Shown: positions 8,537 through 17,300 of the stretch, one piece after another
Layout of the letters: every line of letters starts with the position of its first letter
Numbering within the stretch: the stretch's first letter is position 1
DNA from: an uncultured Bacteroides sp.
Lineage (GTDB): Bacteria; Bacteroidota; Bacteroidia; Bacteroidales; Bacteroidaceae
Direction of reading: 5' to 3'
Assembly (NCBI GenBank): GCA_944322335.1
Contig: CALUOU010000019.1
Coordinates: forward strand, 1-32,909
DNA: 32,909 nucleotides
Notes under the pieces: generated by a model
Told to the model about the DNA's origin: nothing
Databases searched by the model: none
The model's input: only the letters and a program-made list of their open reading frames with translations
Made by a program: the position numbers and the translations under genes

Positions 8537-9091
8537 ATGAAAAAGTTTAGATGTACTGTCTGCGGTTATGTATATGAAGGAGACGCAGCTCCTGAAAAGT
8601 GCCCGTTGTGTAAAGCTCCCGCCAGCAAGTTTGTTGAAGTTGTAGAGGCTGAGGAAGGCGGTCCTCTGGTGTTCGTTGACGAGCATGTGATTGGCGTTGC
8701 TAAAGGCTGCGATGATGAGATGATCAAGGATCTGAACAATCATTTCATGGGCGAATGCACCGAAGTTGGCATGTATTTGGCAATGAGCCGTCAGGCTGAT
8801 CGTGAAGGCTATCCTGAAGTGGCAGAAGCTTTCAAGCGTTATGCATGGGAAGAGGCAGAGCATGCGGCTAAGTTTGCAGAACTGCTGGGTGACTGCGTAT
8901 GGGATACGAAGACCAACTTGGAAAAGAGAATGAATGCTGAAGCCGGCGCTTGCGAAGACAAGAAACGCATCGCTACTCGCGCTAAAGCTCTGAATCTGGA
9001 TGCTATCCATGACACTGTACACGAAATGGCCAAGGATGAGGCTCGTCATGGGAAAGGCTTTGAAGGTCTTTACAACCGCTATTTCAAATAA
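8537..9091 (+). CDS. Reverse rubrerythrin (rubredoxin domain first)
   Basis: 184 aa. The rubredoxin-like Fe(Cys)4 site is at the N-terminus (C6, C9, C22, C25) and the ferritin-like di-iron four-helix domain follows, with ligand motifs such as [26 protein letters not shown] and [15 protein letters not shown]. This is the opposite order to classical rubrerythrin and matches the reverse rubrerythrin type. Such proteins reduce hydrogen peroxide with NAD(P)H-derived electrons in the cytosol of anaerobes. Operon with the upstream PerR-like regulator; a terminator follows. Confidence 0.93.
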   Translation: MKKFRCTVCGYVYEGDAAPEKCPLCKAPASKFVEVVEAEEGGPLVFVDEHVIGVAKGCDDEMIKDLNNHFMGECTEVGMYLAMSRQADREGYPEVAEAFKRYAWEEAEHAAKFAELLGDCVWDTKTNLEKRMNAEAGACEDKKRIATRAKALNLDAIHDTVHEMAKDEARHGKGFEGLYNRYFK

Positions 9092-9120
9092 GAGACTTTT
9101 CTTCTTTATTGAAAACTGAG

Positions 9121-9165
9121 TAGGAGATGGACATCGGTCTGATGTTTATCTCCTATTTATTTTTG
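9121..9165 (+). terminator. Intrinsic terminator after rubrerythrin
   Basis: A 15-bp stem (9121-9135 with 9141-9155, two G-T pairs) with a 5-nt loop is followed by TTTATTTTTG. Ends the Fur/PerR-rubrerythrin operon. Confidence 0.85.
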
Positions 9166-9417
9166 TGATCCTTGGATAGTTGGGGCAAGATCCTGTCTGC
9201 GGTTTTTCCGGGTCAGACGGAAAATACGGTTGCGAGGCATGATTGGATACTTGGCCAACGAAGCAATAATACTTTGGCAAGTAACCTATGCTGCCGAAAA
9301 AAGCCCGGACAGGATTTTGTCCCGATGGCCAGCCTGCTTCTTCCAGCTACCTTGCAACCGTCTTTTCTGACTGAGCCGCTTTTCATGGAGGCGGAAGGGC
9401 AGCCTGTAGATAAAAAT
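9166..9417. other. Non-coding stretch between terminators
   Basis: No convincing gene. The only plus-strand frame of note (86 codons, 9172-9432) starts inside the terminator tail, runs into the next hairpin and has no protein-like features. The stretch contains a 16-nt match to the right edge of the window (9269-9284) and a small hairpin around GTCTGCGG...CAGAC. No function assigned. Confidence 0.4.
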
Positions 9418-9447
9418 AGGAGAAAAGGCTAGTCAGCCTTCTCTCCT
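9411..9447 (-). terminator. Intrinsic terminator for the OmpH-like operon
   Basis: A 13-bp stem (9418-9430 with 9435-9447, one mismatch) with a 4-nt loop. On the minus strand it is followed by ATTTTTA (9411-9417). It lies 30 nt beyond the stop of the OmpH-like gene. Confidence 0.75.
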
Positions 9448-9476
9448 GTTCAGATGAAATTATAAAAAAGTGAATC

Positions 9477-10067
9477 TTATTTTTTGTATCGGGCGTTCAG
9501 GCCATCTACAATCTCTTTTGTAATGTTGTAGCAGCTGTCGGCGTAAAGCAGGTTGTCGAAGCCCGTGTTGCTGATGATCAGGCTATAGCCTTTTGTCTTG
9601 TTGTATTCCTTCAGGAAGGTGTTGATGGAGTCACGCAGTTGCAGGCTGTTTTTCTCGTTTTCGCTGATCAATTCAGACTGGAGTTTGTTGCTCAGGTTTT
9701 GCAGGTCTTGCTCCAGTTTGGCAATGCGGTTGTATTCTTGTTGTGCACGTTCTGGGCTCAGGTAAGCATTGTTCTGGTATTTGGTCTGGAACTCTTGTTT
9801 TTGATTGTCCAGATCTTTAGCTTTCTGATTCAGTGTCAGCCGGACGTTCTCGCTTTTTTTCACCATTTCTTCATTCAGGTCTATACAGAACTTGTATTGC
9901 GAAAGCAAGGTGTCGATTTCAACATAAGCGATTTTCATACCAGACAATCCTGCGGCCGGTGTGGCGGTAGTGGAGGAGGCTTGGCTTGCATTGTTGCCGC
10001 ATTGTGCGAACAAGAAGCAGATTGCCAATGCTGCCAAGCCATTCATCAGATAGTTTAGTTTCTTCAT
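9477..10067 (-). CDS. OmpH/Skp-like periplasmic chaperone, putative lipoprotein
   Basis: 196 aa. The N-terminus is a lipoprotein-type signal (hydrophobic GLAALAICFLFAQ followed by Cys23), though Gln before the Cys is atypical. The mature part has the OmpH/Skp pattern: a short beta start (KIAYVEIDTLLSQYKF), a long charged coiled coil (about residues 65-150) and a closing segment (YSLIISNTGFDNLLYAD...DIT). Family members hold unfolded outer-membrane proteins in the periplasm. It probably shares a transcript with the small membrane protein gene just upstream at 10106-10342. Confidence 0.87.
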   Translation of the reverse strand: MKKLNYLMNGLAALAICFLFAQCGNNASQASSTTATPAAGLSGMKIAYVEIDTLLSQYKFCIDLNEEMVKKSENVRLTLNQKAKDLDNQKQEFQTKYQNNAYLSPERAQQEYNRIAKLEQDLQNLSNKLQSELISENEKNSLQLRDSINTFLKEYNKTKGYSLIISNTGFDNLLYADSCYNITKEIVDGLNARYKK

Positions 10068-10105
10068 AATTGATCAAATATAGTTTTTTAGAATTAATTG
10101 ATTCA

Positions 10106-10342
10106 TCAGATTTCCTCTTTTTGCTCTTGTTTGGGGGCACGTTCAGGTATGGCCGTGCGCGGCTGGTGTCGGGCTTCCCGGTCTTGTGACTGGATACAGC
10201 CGATTCCTTTCTCGCGCAATGCCTTATTGCCGCTCACATGCCCGTTGGGAAACTGTCCGCCTTTCACGAAAAAGACTTTCACCCCTAACAAAACGAGGCA
10301 AATAGCAACTATTAACAGTGTTATCAAGATGGTATCAAGCAT
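10106..10342 (-). CDS. Small membrane protein, conserved-looking in Bacteroidales (78 aa)
   Basis: 78 aa. One N-terminal transmembrane helix (about residues 4-26, ILITLLIVAICLVLLGVKVFF) followed by a polar tail with GGQFPNGHVSGNKALREKGIGC, which has the look of a conserved segment, and a charged C-terminus. The arrangement recalls small hypothetical proteins common in Bacteroides genomes. It lies 38 nt upstream of the OmpH-like gene and has a -7 box 20 nt before its ATG. Function unknown. Confidence 0.75.
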   Translation of the reverse strand: MLDTILITLLIVAICLVLLGVKVFFVKGGQFPNGHVSGNKALREKGIGCIQSQDREARHQPRTAIPERAPKQEQKEEI

Positions 10343-10362
10343 TTCTATTAATTTTGCGGATG

Positions 10363-10370
10363 CAAATATA
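10363..10370 (-). promoter_or_regulatory. Bacteroides -7 box for the small membrane protein/OmpH-like operon
   Basis: Minus-strand reading TATATTTG matches TAnnTTTG and ends 20 nt before the ATG at 10342. A TTTG lies upstream but only 15 bp away, shorter than usual. Confidence 0.5.
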
Positions 10371-10544
10371 GGGCTTTTGGTCGGACAAACGCACCTTTTT
10401 GAATCAAAAAAACGAGAAAGGGTAGTCAGAGGGTCTGCTGATTTAACTATATTTAGTAAATATGGGGCTTTTTGTTCTCTTCTGATTGGAAAAAAGCTCC
10501 TTTTTGATAAGAATACATCAACTTATAAGAACGAATAAAAGAAC

Positions 10545-12011
10545 ATGGAAACTAAAAATTTGAAGTCGGCTGGTGTGTTTCGCTATTTTGAAGAAATCTG
10601 CCAAGTGCCGCGTCCTTCAAAGAAGGAAGAGAAAATCATTGCTTATCTGAAAGCGTTTGGTGAAAAGAACCGTTTGGAAACTTTGACGGATGAGGCCGGT
10701 AATGTGCTGATCAGCAAGCCTGCGACACCTGGCATGGAGGGTTGCAAGACTGTGGTGCTGCAGGCACACGTCGACATGGTGTGCGAAAAGAATAACGATG
10801 TGGCACATGATTTTCTGAACGATCCGATTGAAACCGAAATTGACGGCGAATGGATGAAGGCTAAAGGAACGACCTTAGGAGCAGACAACGGCATTGGAGT
10901 GGCGACGGCTTTGGCCGTGCTGACAGATGAAAGCCTTGAGCACGGGCCGATCGAATGCCTGTTCACGGTGGACGAGGAAACGGGACTGACAGGCGCCTTT
11001 GCCCTGAAGGAAGGATTCTTGAAAGGTGATATCCTGCTGAATTTGGATTCGGAAGATGAAGGTGAGCTGTTTATCGGATGTGCTGGCGGTGTGGATACGG
11101 TGGCCGAATTTACTTATCAGGAGACAGATGTTCCGGAAGGATATTTCTGTTGCAAGATAGGTGTGAAAGGGCTGAAAGGAGGACATTCCGGCAGTGATAT
11201 TCACTTAGGGCGCGGCAATGCCAATAAGATTCTGGACCGTTTCCTGACCGATGTTTTCAGGAAGTATGACCTTTACCTCTGTGAGATCGAAGGAGGCAAC
11301 CTACGCAATGCCATTGCCCGCGAGGCTTACGCTGTGGTGGCTTTGCCGGAAGCGGACAAGCATGCTCTGAGAAGTGCTCTGAACGTGTTTGCATCAGAGG
11401 TGCAGGCTGAGTATAGTGTGACAGAACCTGATTTGCAGTTGGTTATGGAGTCGGAAGCGCCTCGCAAAAAAGCCATTGACAAGGATACGGCCAAGCGGCT
11501 TTTGCAGGCTTTATATGCCGCTCCTCACGGTGTGTTTGCCATGAGCCAGGATATTCCCGGACTGGTGGAGACTTCTACCAATCTGGCTTCTGTGAAAATG
11601 AAGCCTGGCAACGTTATCCGCATCGAGACAAGCCAGCGCAGTTCCATCAATTCCGCCAAACAGAACATTGCCGACATGGTGCGCACTGTGTTTGACATGG
11701 CTGGTGCTCAGGTGTCTTCAGGTGATGGCTATCCTGGCTGGAAACCAAACCCGCATTCGGAGATTCTGGAAATAGCTGTCGAGTCTTACAAGCGCCTTTT
11801 TGGAGTGGAAGCCAAAGTGAAGGCTATTCATGCAGGTTTGGAATGCGGCCTTTTCCTTGACAAATACCCTTCGCTGGACATGGTTTCTTTTGGACCGACC
11901 TTGCAAGGGGTGCATTCACCGGACGAGCGGATGAACATCCCAAGCGTAGAACGTTTTTGGTGTCATTTGACAGATATTTTAAAACACGTTCCCACAAAGA
12001 GACAGGGCTAA
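10545..12011 (+). CDS. pepD: Aminoacyl-histidine dipeptidase (peptidase family M20C)
   Basis: 488 aa, the usual length for PepD. Metal-site motifs are clear: VLQAHVDMVCEKN (first His-Asp), GTTLGADNGIGVA (bridging Asp), FTVDEETGLTGAF (catalytic Glu-Glu) and LNLDSEDEGE. The lid domain contains GLKGGHSGSDIHLGRGNA. It hydrolyses dipeptides with an unblocked amino terminus, such as Xaa-His, in the cytosol. The next gene starts with a GTG one nucleotide after its stop, indicating co-transcription and probable translational coupling. Confidence 0.95.
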   Translation: METKNLKSAGVFRYFEEICQVPRPSKKEEKIIAYLKAFGEKNRLETLTDEAGNVLISKPATPGMEGCKTVVLQAHVDMVCEKNNDVAHDFLNDPIETEIDGEWMKAKGTTLGADNGIGVATALAVLTDESLEHGPIECLFTVDEETGLTGAFALKEGFLKGDILLNLDSEDEGELFIGCAGGVDTVAEFTYQETDVPEGYFCCKIGVKGLKGGHSGSDIHLGRGNANKILDRFLTDVFRKYDLYLCEIEGGNLRNAIAREAYAVVALPEADKHALRSALNVFASEVQAEYSVTEPDLQLVMESEAPRKKAIDKDTAKRLLQALYAAPHGVFAMSQDIPGLVETSTNLASVKMKPGNVIRIETSQRSSINSAKQNIADMVRTVFDMAGAQVSSGDGYPGWKPNPHSEILEIAVESYKRLFGVEAKVKAIHAGLECGLFLDKYPSLDMVSFGPTLQGVHSPDERMNIPSVERFWCHLTDILKHVPTKRQG

Positions 12012-12012
12012 T

Positions 12013-13077
12013 GTGAGATTGTATATAGCAGCCTTCATTTATATCCTTTTCTCTTGCCCGCATTTGAAAGTGTCCGGGCAGGAGGAAAAGGATGTTTTAT
12101 CGTTCCGTGTGCTCTCCTACAATGTGGAGAATCTGTTTGATGTCAAGCATGATACTTTAAAAAACGATTATGAGTACGTCGGGGGAGCTTCCGGAAGGTA
12201 TTGGACTTACAGGCGCTATCGGAAGAAGCTGGATGCCGTGGCTCGTACGATTGTGGCAGCCGGCGAATGGAGCTTTCCGGCGTTGGTCGCTTTGTGTGAG
12301 GTGGAAAACGATCATGTGATGCGTGATCTGACGCACTATTCTCTTTTGCGCAAGGCGGGATATCGTTATGTCATGACAGAGTCTCCCGACGAGCGGGGCA
12401 TTGATGTGGCTTTGCTCTATCGGCAACATTTGTTCAAGTTGCTGTCCTTCCAGGGAGTGTCTGTGCCTCCTCCTAAGGAAAGAAGCCGGCCTACTCGTGA
12501 CATTTTGCATGTGAGCGGTTTGCTGCTGACGGGCGACACCTTGGATGTGTTAGTCTGCCATTTCCCTTCTCGTTTTGGGGGAGCCAAGGCTTCCGAGCCT
12601 TACCGTCTTGTGGCGGCAAGAGTAGTGAGGCGGCTGGCAGACAGCCTGTTCAGGGTACGGCAATATCCCCAGCTTCTGGTTATGGGAGATTTGAACGATG
12701 ATCCCCGGAGCCGTTGTGTCCGTGAAGTCTTGAGGGTAGAGGATCCTCCTTTAGAGGAGGCTGAACAGCCGTTGCCGGATGTCCTTTACCATCTGCTCAG
12801 CCGGCAAGCCTCGGAAAGCAGGCATAAGGGGACTTATAAATATAAAGGCATATGGGAATGGATCGATCACCTGATCGTTTCCGGCAATCTGTTGCGGAGA
12901 GACGCGCCTTTGTCCACCAACGAGTCACGGGCGAAGGTCGTTCAGTTGCCTTTCCTCCTGGTTGAAGACGAGCGGTATGGAGGGGTGCAGCCGTTTCGCA
13001 CTTATAACGGCATGCGTTATTGGGGAGGCTATAGTGACCACTTGCCCGTGTGTGTGGATTTCAAGTTGATATATTAA
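12013..13077 (+). CDS. Secreted endonuclease/exonuclease/phosphatase-fold protein
   Basis: 354 aa, starting with GTG directly after the pepD stop. Residues 1-23 form a Sec signal peptide ending near VSGQ. The EEP fold is marked by VLSYNVENLFD (N37, E39 region), ALCEVEN, LLVMGDLNDDPRSR, WEWIDHLIVSG and a C-terminal YSDHLPVCVDF, giving the full set of catalytic Asn, Glu, Asp and His residues. The protein is probably periplasmic or exported and could hydrolyse nucleic acids or phosphoesters; the substrate is not evident. It is followed by a strong terminator. Confidence 0.85.
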   Translation: MRLYIAAFIYILFSCPHLKVSGQEEKDVLSFRVLSYNVENLFDVKHDTLKNDYEYVGGASGRYWTYRRYRKKLDAVARTIVAAGEWSFPALVALCEVENDHVMRDLTHYSLLRKAGYRYVMTESPDERGIDVALLYRQHLFKLLSFQGVSVPPPKERSRPTRDILHVSGLLLTGDTLDVLVCHFPSRFGGAKASEPYRLVAARVVRRLADSLFRVRQYPQLLVMGDLNDDPRSRCVREVLRVEDPPLEEAEQPLPDVLYHLLSRQASESRHKGTYKYKGIWEWIDHLIVSGNLLRRDAPLSTNESRAKVVQLPFLLVEDERYGGVQPFRTYNGMRYWGGYSDHLPVCVDFKLIY

Positions 13078-13140
13078 GCGCCGCATGGCTTCATGCAAAC
13101 CGCCATAGACGAGAGGTGTGCGGATAGTAAGAAATAAGAA

Positions 13141-13180
13141 AAGGAGGAAACCAAAAGACTTGGCTTTTCCTCCTTTTTTT
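13141..13180. terminator. Intrinsic terminator between convergent genes
   Basis: Stem 13141-13154 pairs with 13160-13175 (two-nucleotide bulge), loop 5 nt, followed by a T-run to 13180. The A-rich 5' side makes it usable on the minus strand as well, for prs. Confidence 0.8.
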
Positions 13181-13199
13181 GATTCTCTTGAGCTTTTTC

Positions 13200-14138
13200 T
13201 TAGATGATGTATTGCGAACTGATCGATTCATTGTTCATCACCCGGCGGATGGTCTCTGCAAACATGTCGGCAATGCTCAACTGTTTCACCTTGGCACATT
13301 TTTTAGTATAGGGGATGCTGTCAGTGAACACGATTTCTATCAAGCCGGATTCTTGTACGCGGAAAGAGGCAGGATCGGACATCACACAATGGCTCGCGAT
13401 GGCACGTACAGAAACTGCGCCAGCCTCCAACATTAGGTTGGCAGCCTTGGTAATGGTTCCGGCCGTATCTACAATGTCATCAATCAACACTACATTCTTG
13501 CCTTTTACATCGCCAATGATTTGCATGTTGGCAACCACATTTGCCTTTTCGCGGGTTTTGTTGCACAATACCAAGGGAACGCCTAAGTATTTGGAGAACG
13601 TGCTGGCCCGTTTGGATCCCCCCACGTCAGGAGTGGCAATGACGAGATTGTCTAAATGCAACGACTCAATGTAAGGCAAGAATACGGCGGAAGCATACAA
13701 GTGATCCACAGGAATGTCGAAGAACCCTTGTATCTGGTCGGCATGAAGATCCATGGTGATCAGGCGATCAATACCGGCAACCGAAAGCAGGTCTGCCACC
13801 AGTTTGGCGCCAATGGACACGCGCGGTTTGTCTTTTCTGTCTTGGCGTGCCCATCCGAAATAGGGGATAACGGCCACGATGCTTTTGGCGGAGGCACGTT
13901 TGGCCGCGTCGATCATGAGCAGCAACTCCATCAGGTTGTCGGAGTTGGGAAAGGTGGATTGAACTAAAAATACGTGAGAGCCACGGATTGATTCTTCGTA
14001 GGAAACGGCAAACTCACCGTCGGCAAAGTGGGTGATGTTCATGTTTCCCAAAGGACAGCCAAGGCTAGCGCAGATTTTCTCTGCAAGGTATCTCGAATTT
14101 GTTCCTGAGAATACCATAAAGGGTGCTTTTTCGCTCAT
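13200..14138 (-). CDS. prs: Ribose-phosphate pyrophosphokinase
   Basis: 312 aa, normal length. Typical class I PRPP synthetase motifs: FADGEFAVSYEESIRG, the flexible loop YFGWARQDRKDKPR, the metal site MDLHADQIQGFFDIPVDHL and the PRPP loop VLIDDIVDTAGTI. It makes PRPP from ribose-5-phosphate and ATP for nucleotide, histidine and NAD synthesis in the cytosol. Single gene with its own full promoter upstream and a shared terminator downstream. Confidence 0.97.
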   Translation of the reverse strand: MSEKAPFMVFSGTNSRYLAEKICASLGCPLGNMNITHFADGEFAVSYEESIRGSHVFLVQSTFPNSDNLMELLLMIDAAKRASAKSIVAVIPYFGWARQDRKDKPRVSIGAKLVADLLSVAGIDRLITMDLHADQIQGFFDIPVDHLYASAVFLPYIESLHLDNLVIATPDVGGSKRASTFSKYLGVPLVLCNKTREKANVVANMQIIGDVKGKNVVLIDDIVDTAGTITKAANLMLEAGAVSVRAIASHCVMSDPASFRVQESGLIEIVFTDSIPYTKKCAKVKQLSIADMFAETIRRVMNNESISSQYII

Positions 14139-14178
14139 ATTTTGTTTATGAATAGGAACTGATTGTTTAATTCACTGG

Positions 14179-14211
14179 CAAAGGTATGAAATTCCTGTTA
14201 CATTCTGCAAA
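14179..14211 (-). promoter_or_regulatory. Bacteroides promoter for prs
   Basis: On the minus strand, TTTG (14208-14211) and TACCTTTG (14179-14186) are 21 bp apart. The -7 box is 40 nt upstream of the prs ATG. Confidence 0.75.
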
Positions 14212-14323
14212 TCTTCCTGTAGAATTTTGTGGTTAAGCCGACAAATCAGGTCAAAGCGTAGTTTGCGGAGACGGATTTCAATAATCTCTGTTAATCTCTG
14301 TGCTTTCATAGGGAAATATTTTG

Positions 14324-14331
14324 TAGCTTTG
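14324..14331 (+). promoter_or_regulatory. -7 box immediately before the sensor-kinase start codon
   Basis: TAGCTTTG matches TAnnTTTG but ends only 4 nt before the ATG at 14336. With the usual spacing the transcript would begin at or next to the start codon, implying a leaderless message, unless another promoter is used. Confidence 0.5.
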
Positions 14332-14335
14332 CTTT

Positions 14336-17300
14336 ATGAAACAGAAAATAGCCATATGGATTTGCGGATTATGCGGCTGGATGATGACGCTGGTATCCTG
14401 TGTGGGCACTGCTCCCACGCGGGAGGTGCATGTTGTGGATTCGCTCAATCAGATGGCTTATGCTTCGCGTTACAAAGACTTGGATGTGTCTGAAAAGGCG
14501 GCACGCCGTGCGTATGAGACGGCCAGGCTTTATCGTTCGGGAAAAGCGGAAGCATGCAACAACTTGGGCTTTTGCGCCTTTATGCGCATGGATTTTGAGC
14601 GGGCGGAAGCTTTTCATAGGCAGGTGTATCATTGGACGAAAAGTGAGCTGGAGCTATTGATCGCTGACGTTGGGCTGATGAAAATCTACCAGCGCACGGC
14701 TCTGAACAAGGAATTCTATGATTGTCGGAACAGTGCGATTCGCCGCATGAAGCGCATTGCGGAGGATGATGCCTTGTTTGTGGACAAGCGTGAGAGAAGA
14801 AGGCTCACTTATGCCCGCTCAGAGTTTTTCATCGTTTCGGCGGTGTATTACTATTACCTTCAGCAACGTCCTGAAGCATTGGAATGCATCCGTCAGGTGG
14901 AGCGGATGGCAAAAGCTGGTGACGAGCTTGCGGCAGACACCAACCAATGGCTTTACTACCATTATATAAAAGGTTCGGCTGGCTTGTGTGAAGGAGAGAC
15001 GCCTGATGTGCGGCGGCTGCGCTTCTTCGACGAGCTTTATGCCGCTTGGCACACAGCCTCCCGCAAAGGGTATCTCTACTTTGAGGGGAACGGTATGCAG
15101 GGACTGGCCAATCTCATGGCATCGGAAGCGGCCTATGAGTTTTTCCAGCTCAACCGAGGGTATAGGCTCCGTCAGTTTGGCTTGCCTGTGGACAGCCTTT
15201 TCCCCATGCGGCTGGGAGAGCGGGCTTTGCAATGTTTCCGGCAATACAATGACCTCTATCAGATAGCAGGTGCGTACGTGTCCATCGGAAAATATCTCAA
15301 TGCGCACGGGCGATATGCGGAGGCTTTGGACACCTTGACCTTGGCATTGGAATGTGTCAATGATCACCATCGCCGCTACTACGACTGCCGTGACAGCACC
15401 GACTGGATGAAGGCATATGGCTCCCGTGATTCTTTTTATGCGGAAAAGAGCTGGATGGAGCAGAAGCTTAAGACTGTGCCGGAATGGATTTCCCGCATAC
15501 GGGAGCAGCTGAGTGTGACTTTCGCCGGCATGGAGATGAAGGAATATTCGGATTATAACCGTAACATCTACCTCGACATTCTGGAAGACACCCGTCAGGA
15601 CAAAGAGCTGGAAAGCAGGTATGCGGCACTGGAGAGGGAGGCCCGTCAGCTGAACCTTCTTCTGGGCATGGTGGTTTGTGGAATTGTAGCGGTGAGCTTC
15701 TTTTTCTGGATTTTCAACCGAAGATCGAAAAAAAGGAACCGCATCCATTTGGAGCGGATGCAAGAGATGCTTGATATTTGCCAGTTGATTACCGCTTCCA
15801 TTCCCGCCGAGGCTGAGACGGAGGAGGAAATTGTGGATGCCATCTGGCAAACGGCAGGCACTAAGATCCGCAAGCTTTTTGCTTTGCCAGACATCCGTAT
15901 CGAGAACCGTCACCTCATTCTTCCTGATAAAGCCGGTAAAGACGAACGCGCCATGGCACGGGTGATAGATCCTTATATCCGCTGGACGCTCGAAAACGGC
16001 ATGACTTCCGTTTCCTTGGGAGTGGAGCGCAAAAAACTGGAGGAGCAACGCTACATCCATGAGCAGCATATCGACATCAGCAAACGCAAGAACATCGTGA
16101 AGAAGGCGTGTCTTTCCATTGTGAACGGCATACATCCTTACATAGACCGCATTGTCAACGAAGTGTCCAAGCTGCGGAGGGGGGGCTTGAGCCAGCCTTT
16201 GGTCAAGCAGGATAAGTTTGAATACATCGATGAGCTGGTGACTGCCATTGTGGAGCATAACGACATTCTGGCTCTTTGGGTGAAAGTCCGGCAAGGCTCT
16301 CTCAGCTTGAATATTGAGACATTCGAGCTGGAACAGCTTTTCGTCCTCCTGCGTAAGGGAAACCGGGCCTTTGAAATGAAGCACCAGCATCTGACCGTGG
16401 AACCGACAGCCGCCTGCGTGAAGGCCGACCGGGCTTTGACCCTCTTCATGATCAACACCTTGGCAGAGAACGCGCGCAAATATACGCAGCCGGGCGGTAC
16501 TGTCCGCATCTATGCCCAAGCGGGAGAAGACTATGTGGAAGTGTCTGTGGAAGATAACGGTCCCGGCCTGTCTGCCGGAGACGTGGCGCATATTGTGGGA
16601 GAAAAGGTGTATGATTCCCGTCTTATCGGCATGAAAGACACCAGCCAGCCCGAAGTGCTCCGTCAGCGCAAGGGGAGCGGGTTCGGCTTGATGAACTGCC
16701 GGGGCATCATTGAGAAATACCGGAAGACCAACCCTCTTTTCCGTGTATGCCTGTTTGGTGTGGACAGTGCCTTAGGCAAGGGAAGCCGTTTTTTTTTCCG
16801 GTTACCGCAGGGAATACGCAAGACCGCGCTGGGCCTTTCCTTCCTCGTGGGTTTGCTGGCGGCGGCATCGTGTGCTTCCCGTCCGGACATTTCACAGGCT
16901 TCCATCGCTCCAGACAGCCTGAACGTGTGGGAACAGCCAGGCTATGAACAGTTGCTCGATTCGGCCTCCGACTATGCCAATGCCGCTTACTATTGCAACG
17001 TAGACGGTGACTATGCCTGGGCATTGGTGTATATTGACTCTGCCATGACTTGCTTGAATGCCCATTATGCCCGTTTTGCCGCCTCTCCGTCCCGTCTGAT
17101 GACCCTTACCGGACAAGGCGAGCCGGCGGAGCTGGCATGGTGGAACGAATACTTTTATTCCGATTTCCACGTCATTCTCGACATACGCAATGAGGCGGCT
17201 GTGGCTTTTCTGGCCTTGAAGCAATGGCAAGACTACGACTATAACAACACTGCCTATACAGCCCTTTACAAACTTCTGGGAGAAGACCAATCCTTGGAGG

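Noticed and set aside
9172..9432. 86-codon ORF between terminators
   Set aside because: Starts in the tail of one terminator and ends within another; no promoter or protein features.
14819..16591. 590-codon minus-strand frame
   Set aside because: It lies wholly antisense to the giant kinase and reads as a codon-bias shadow; no motifs.
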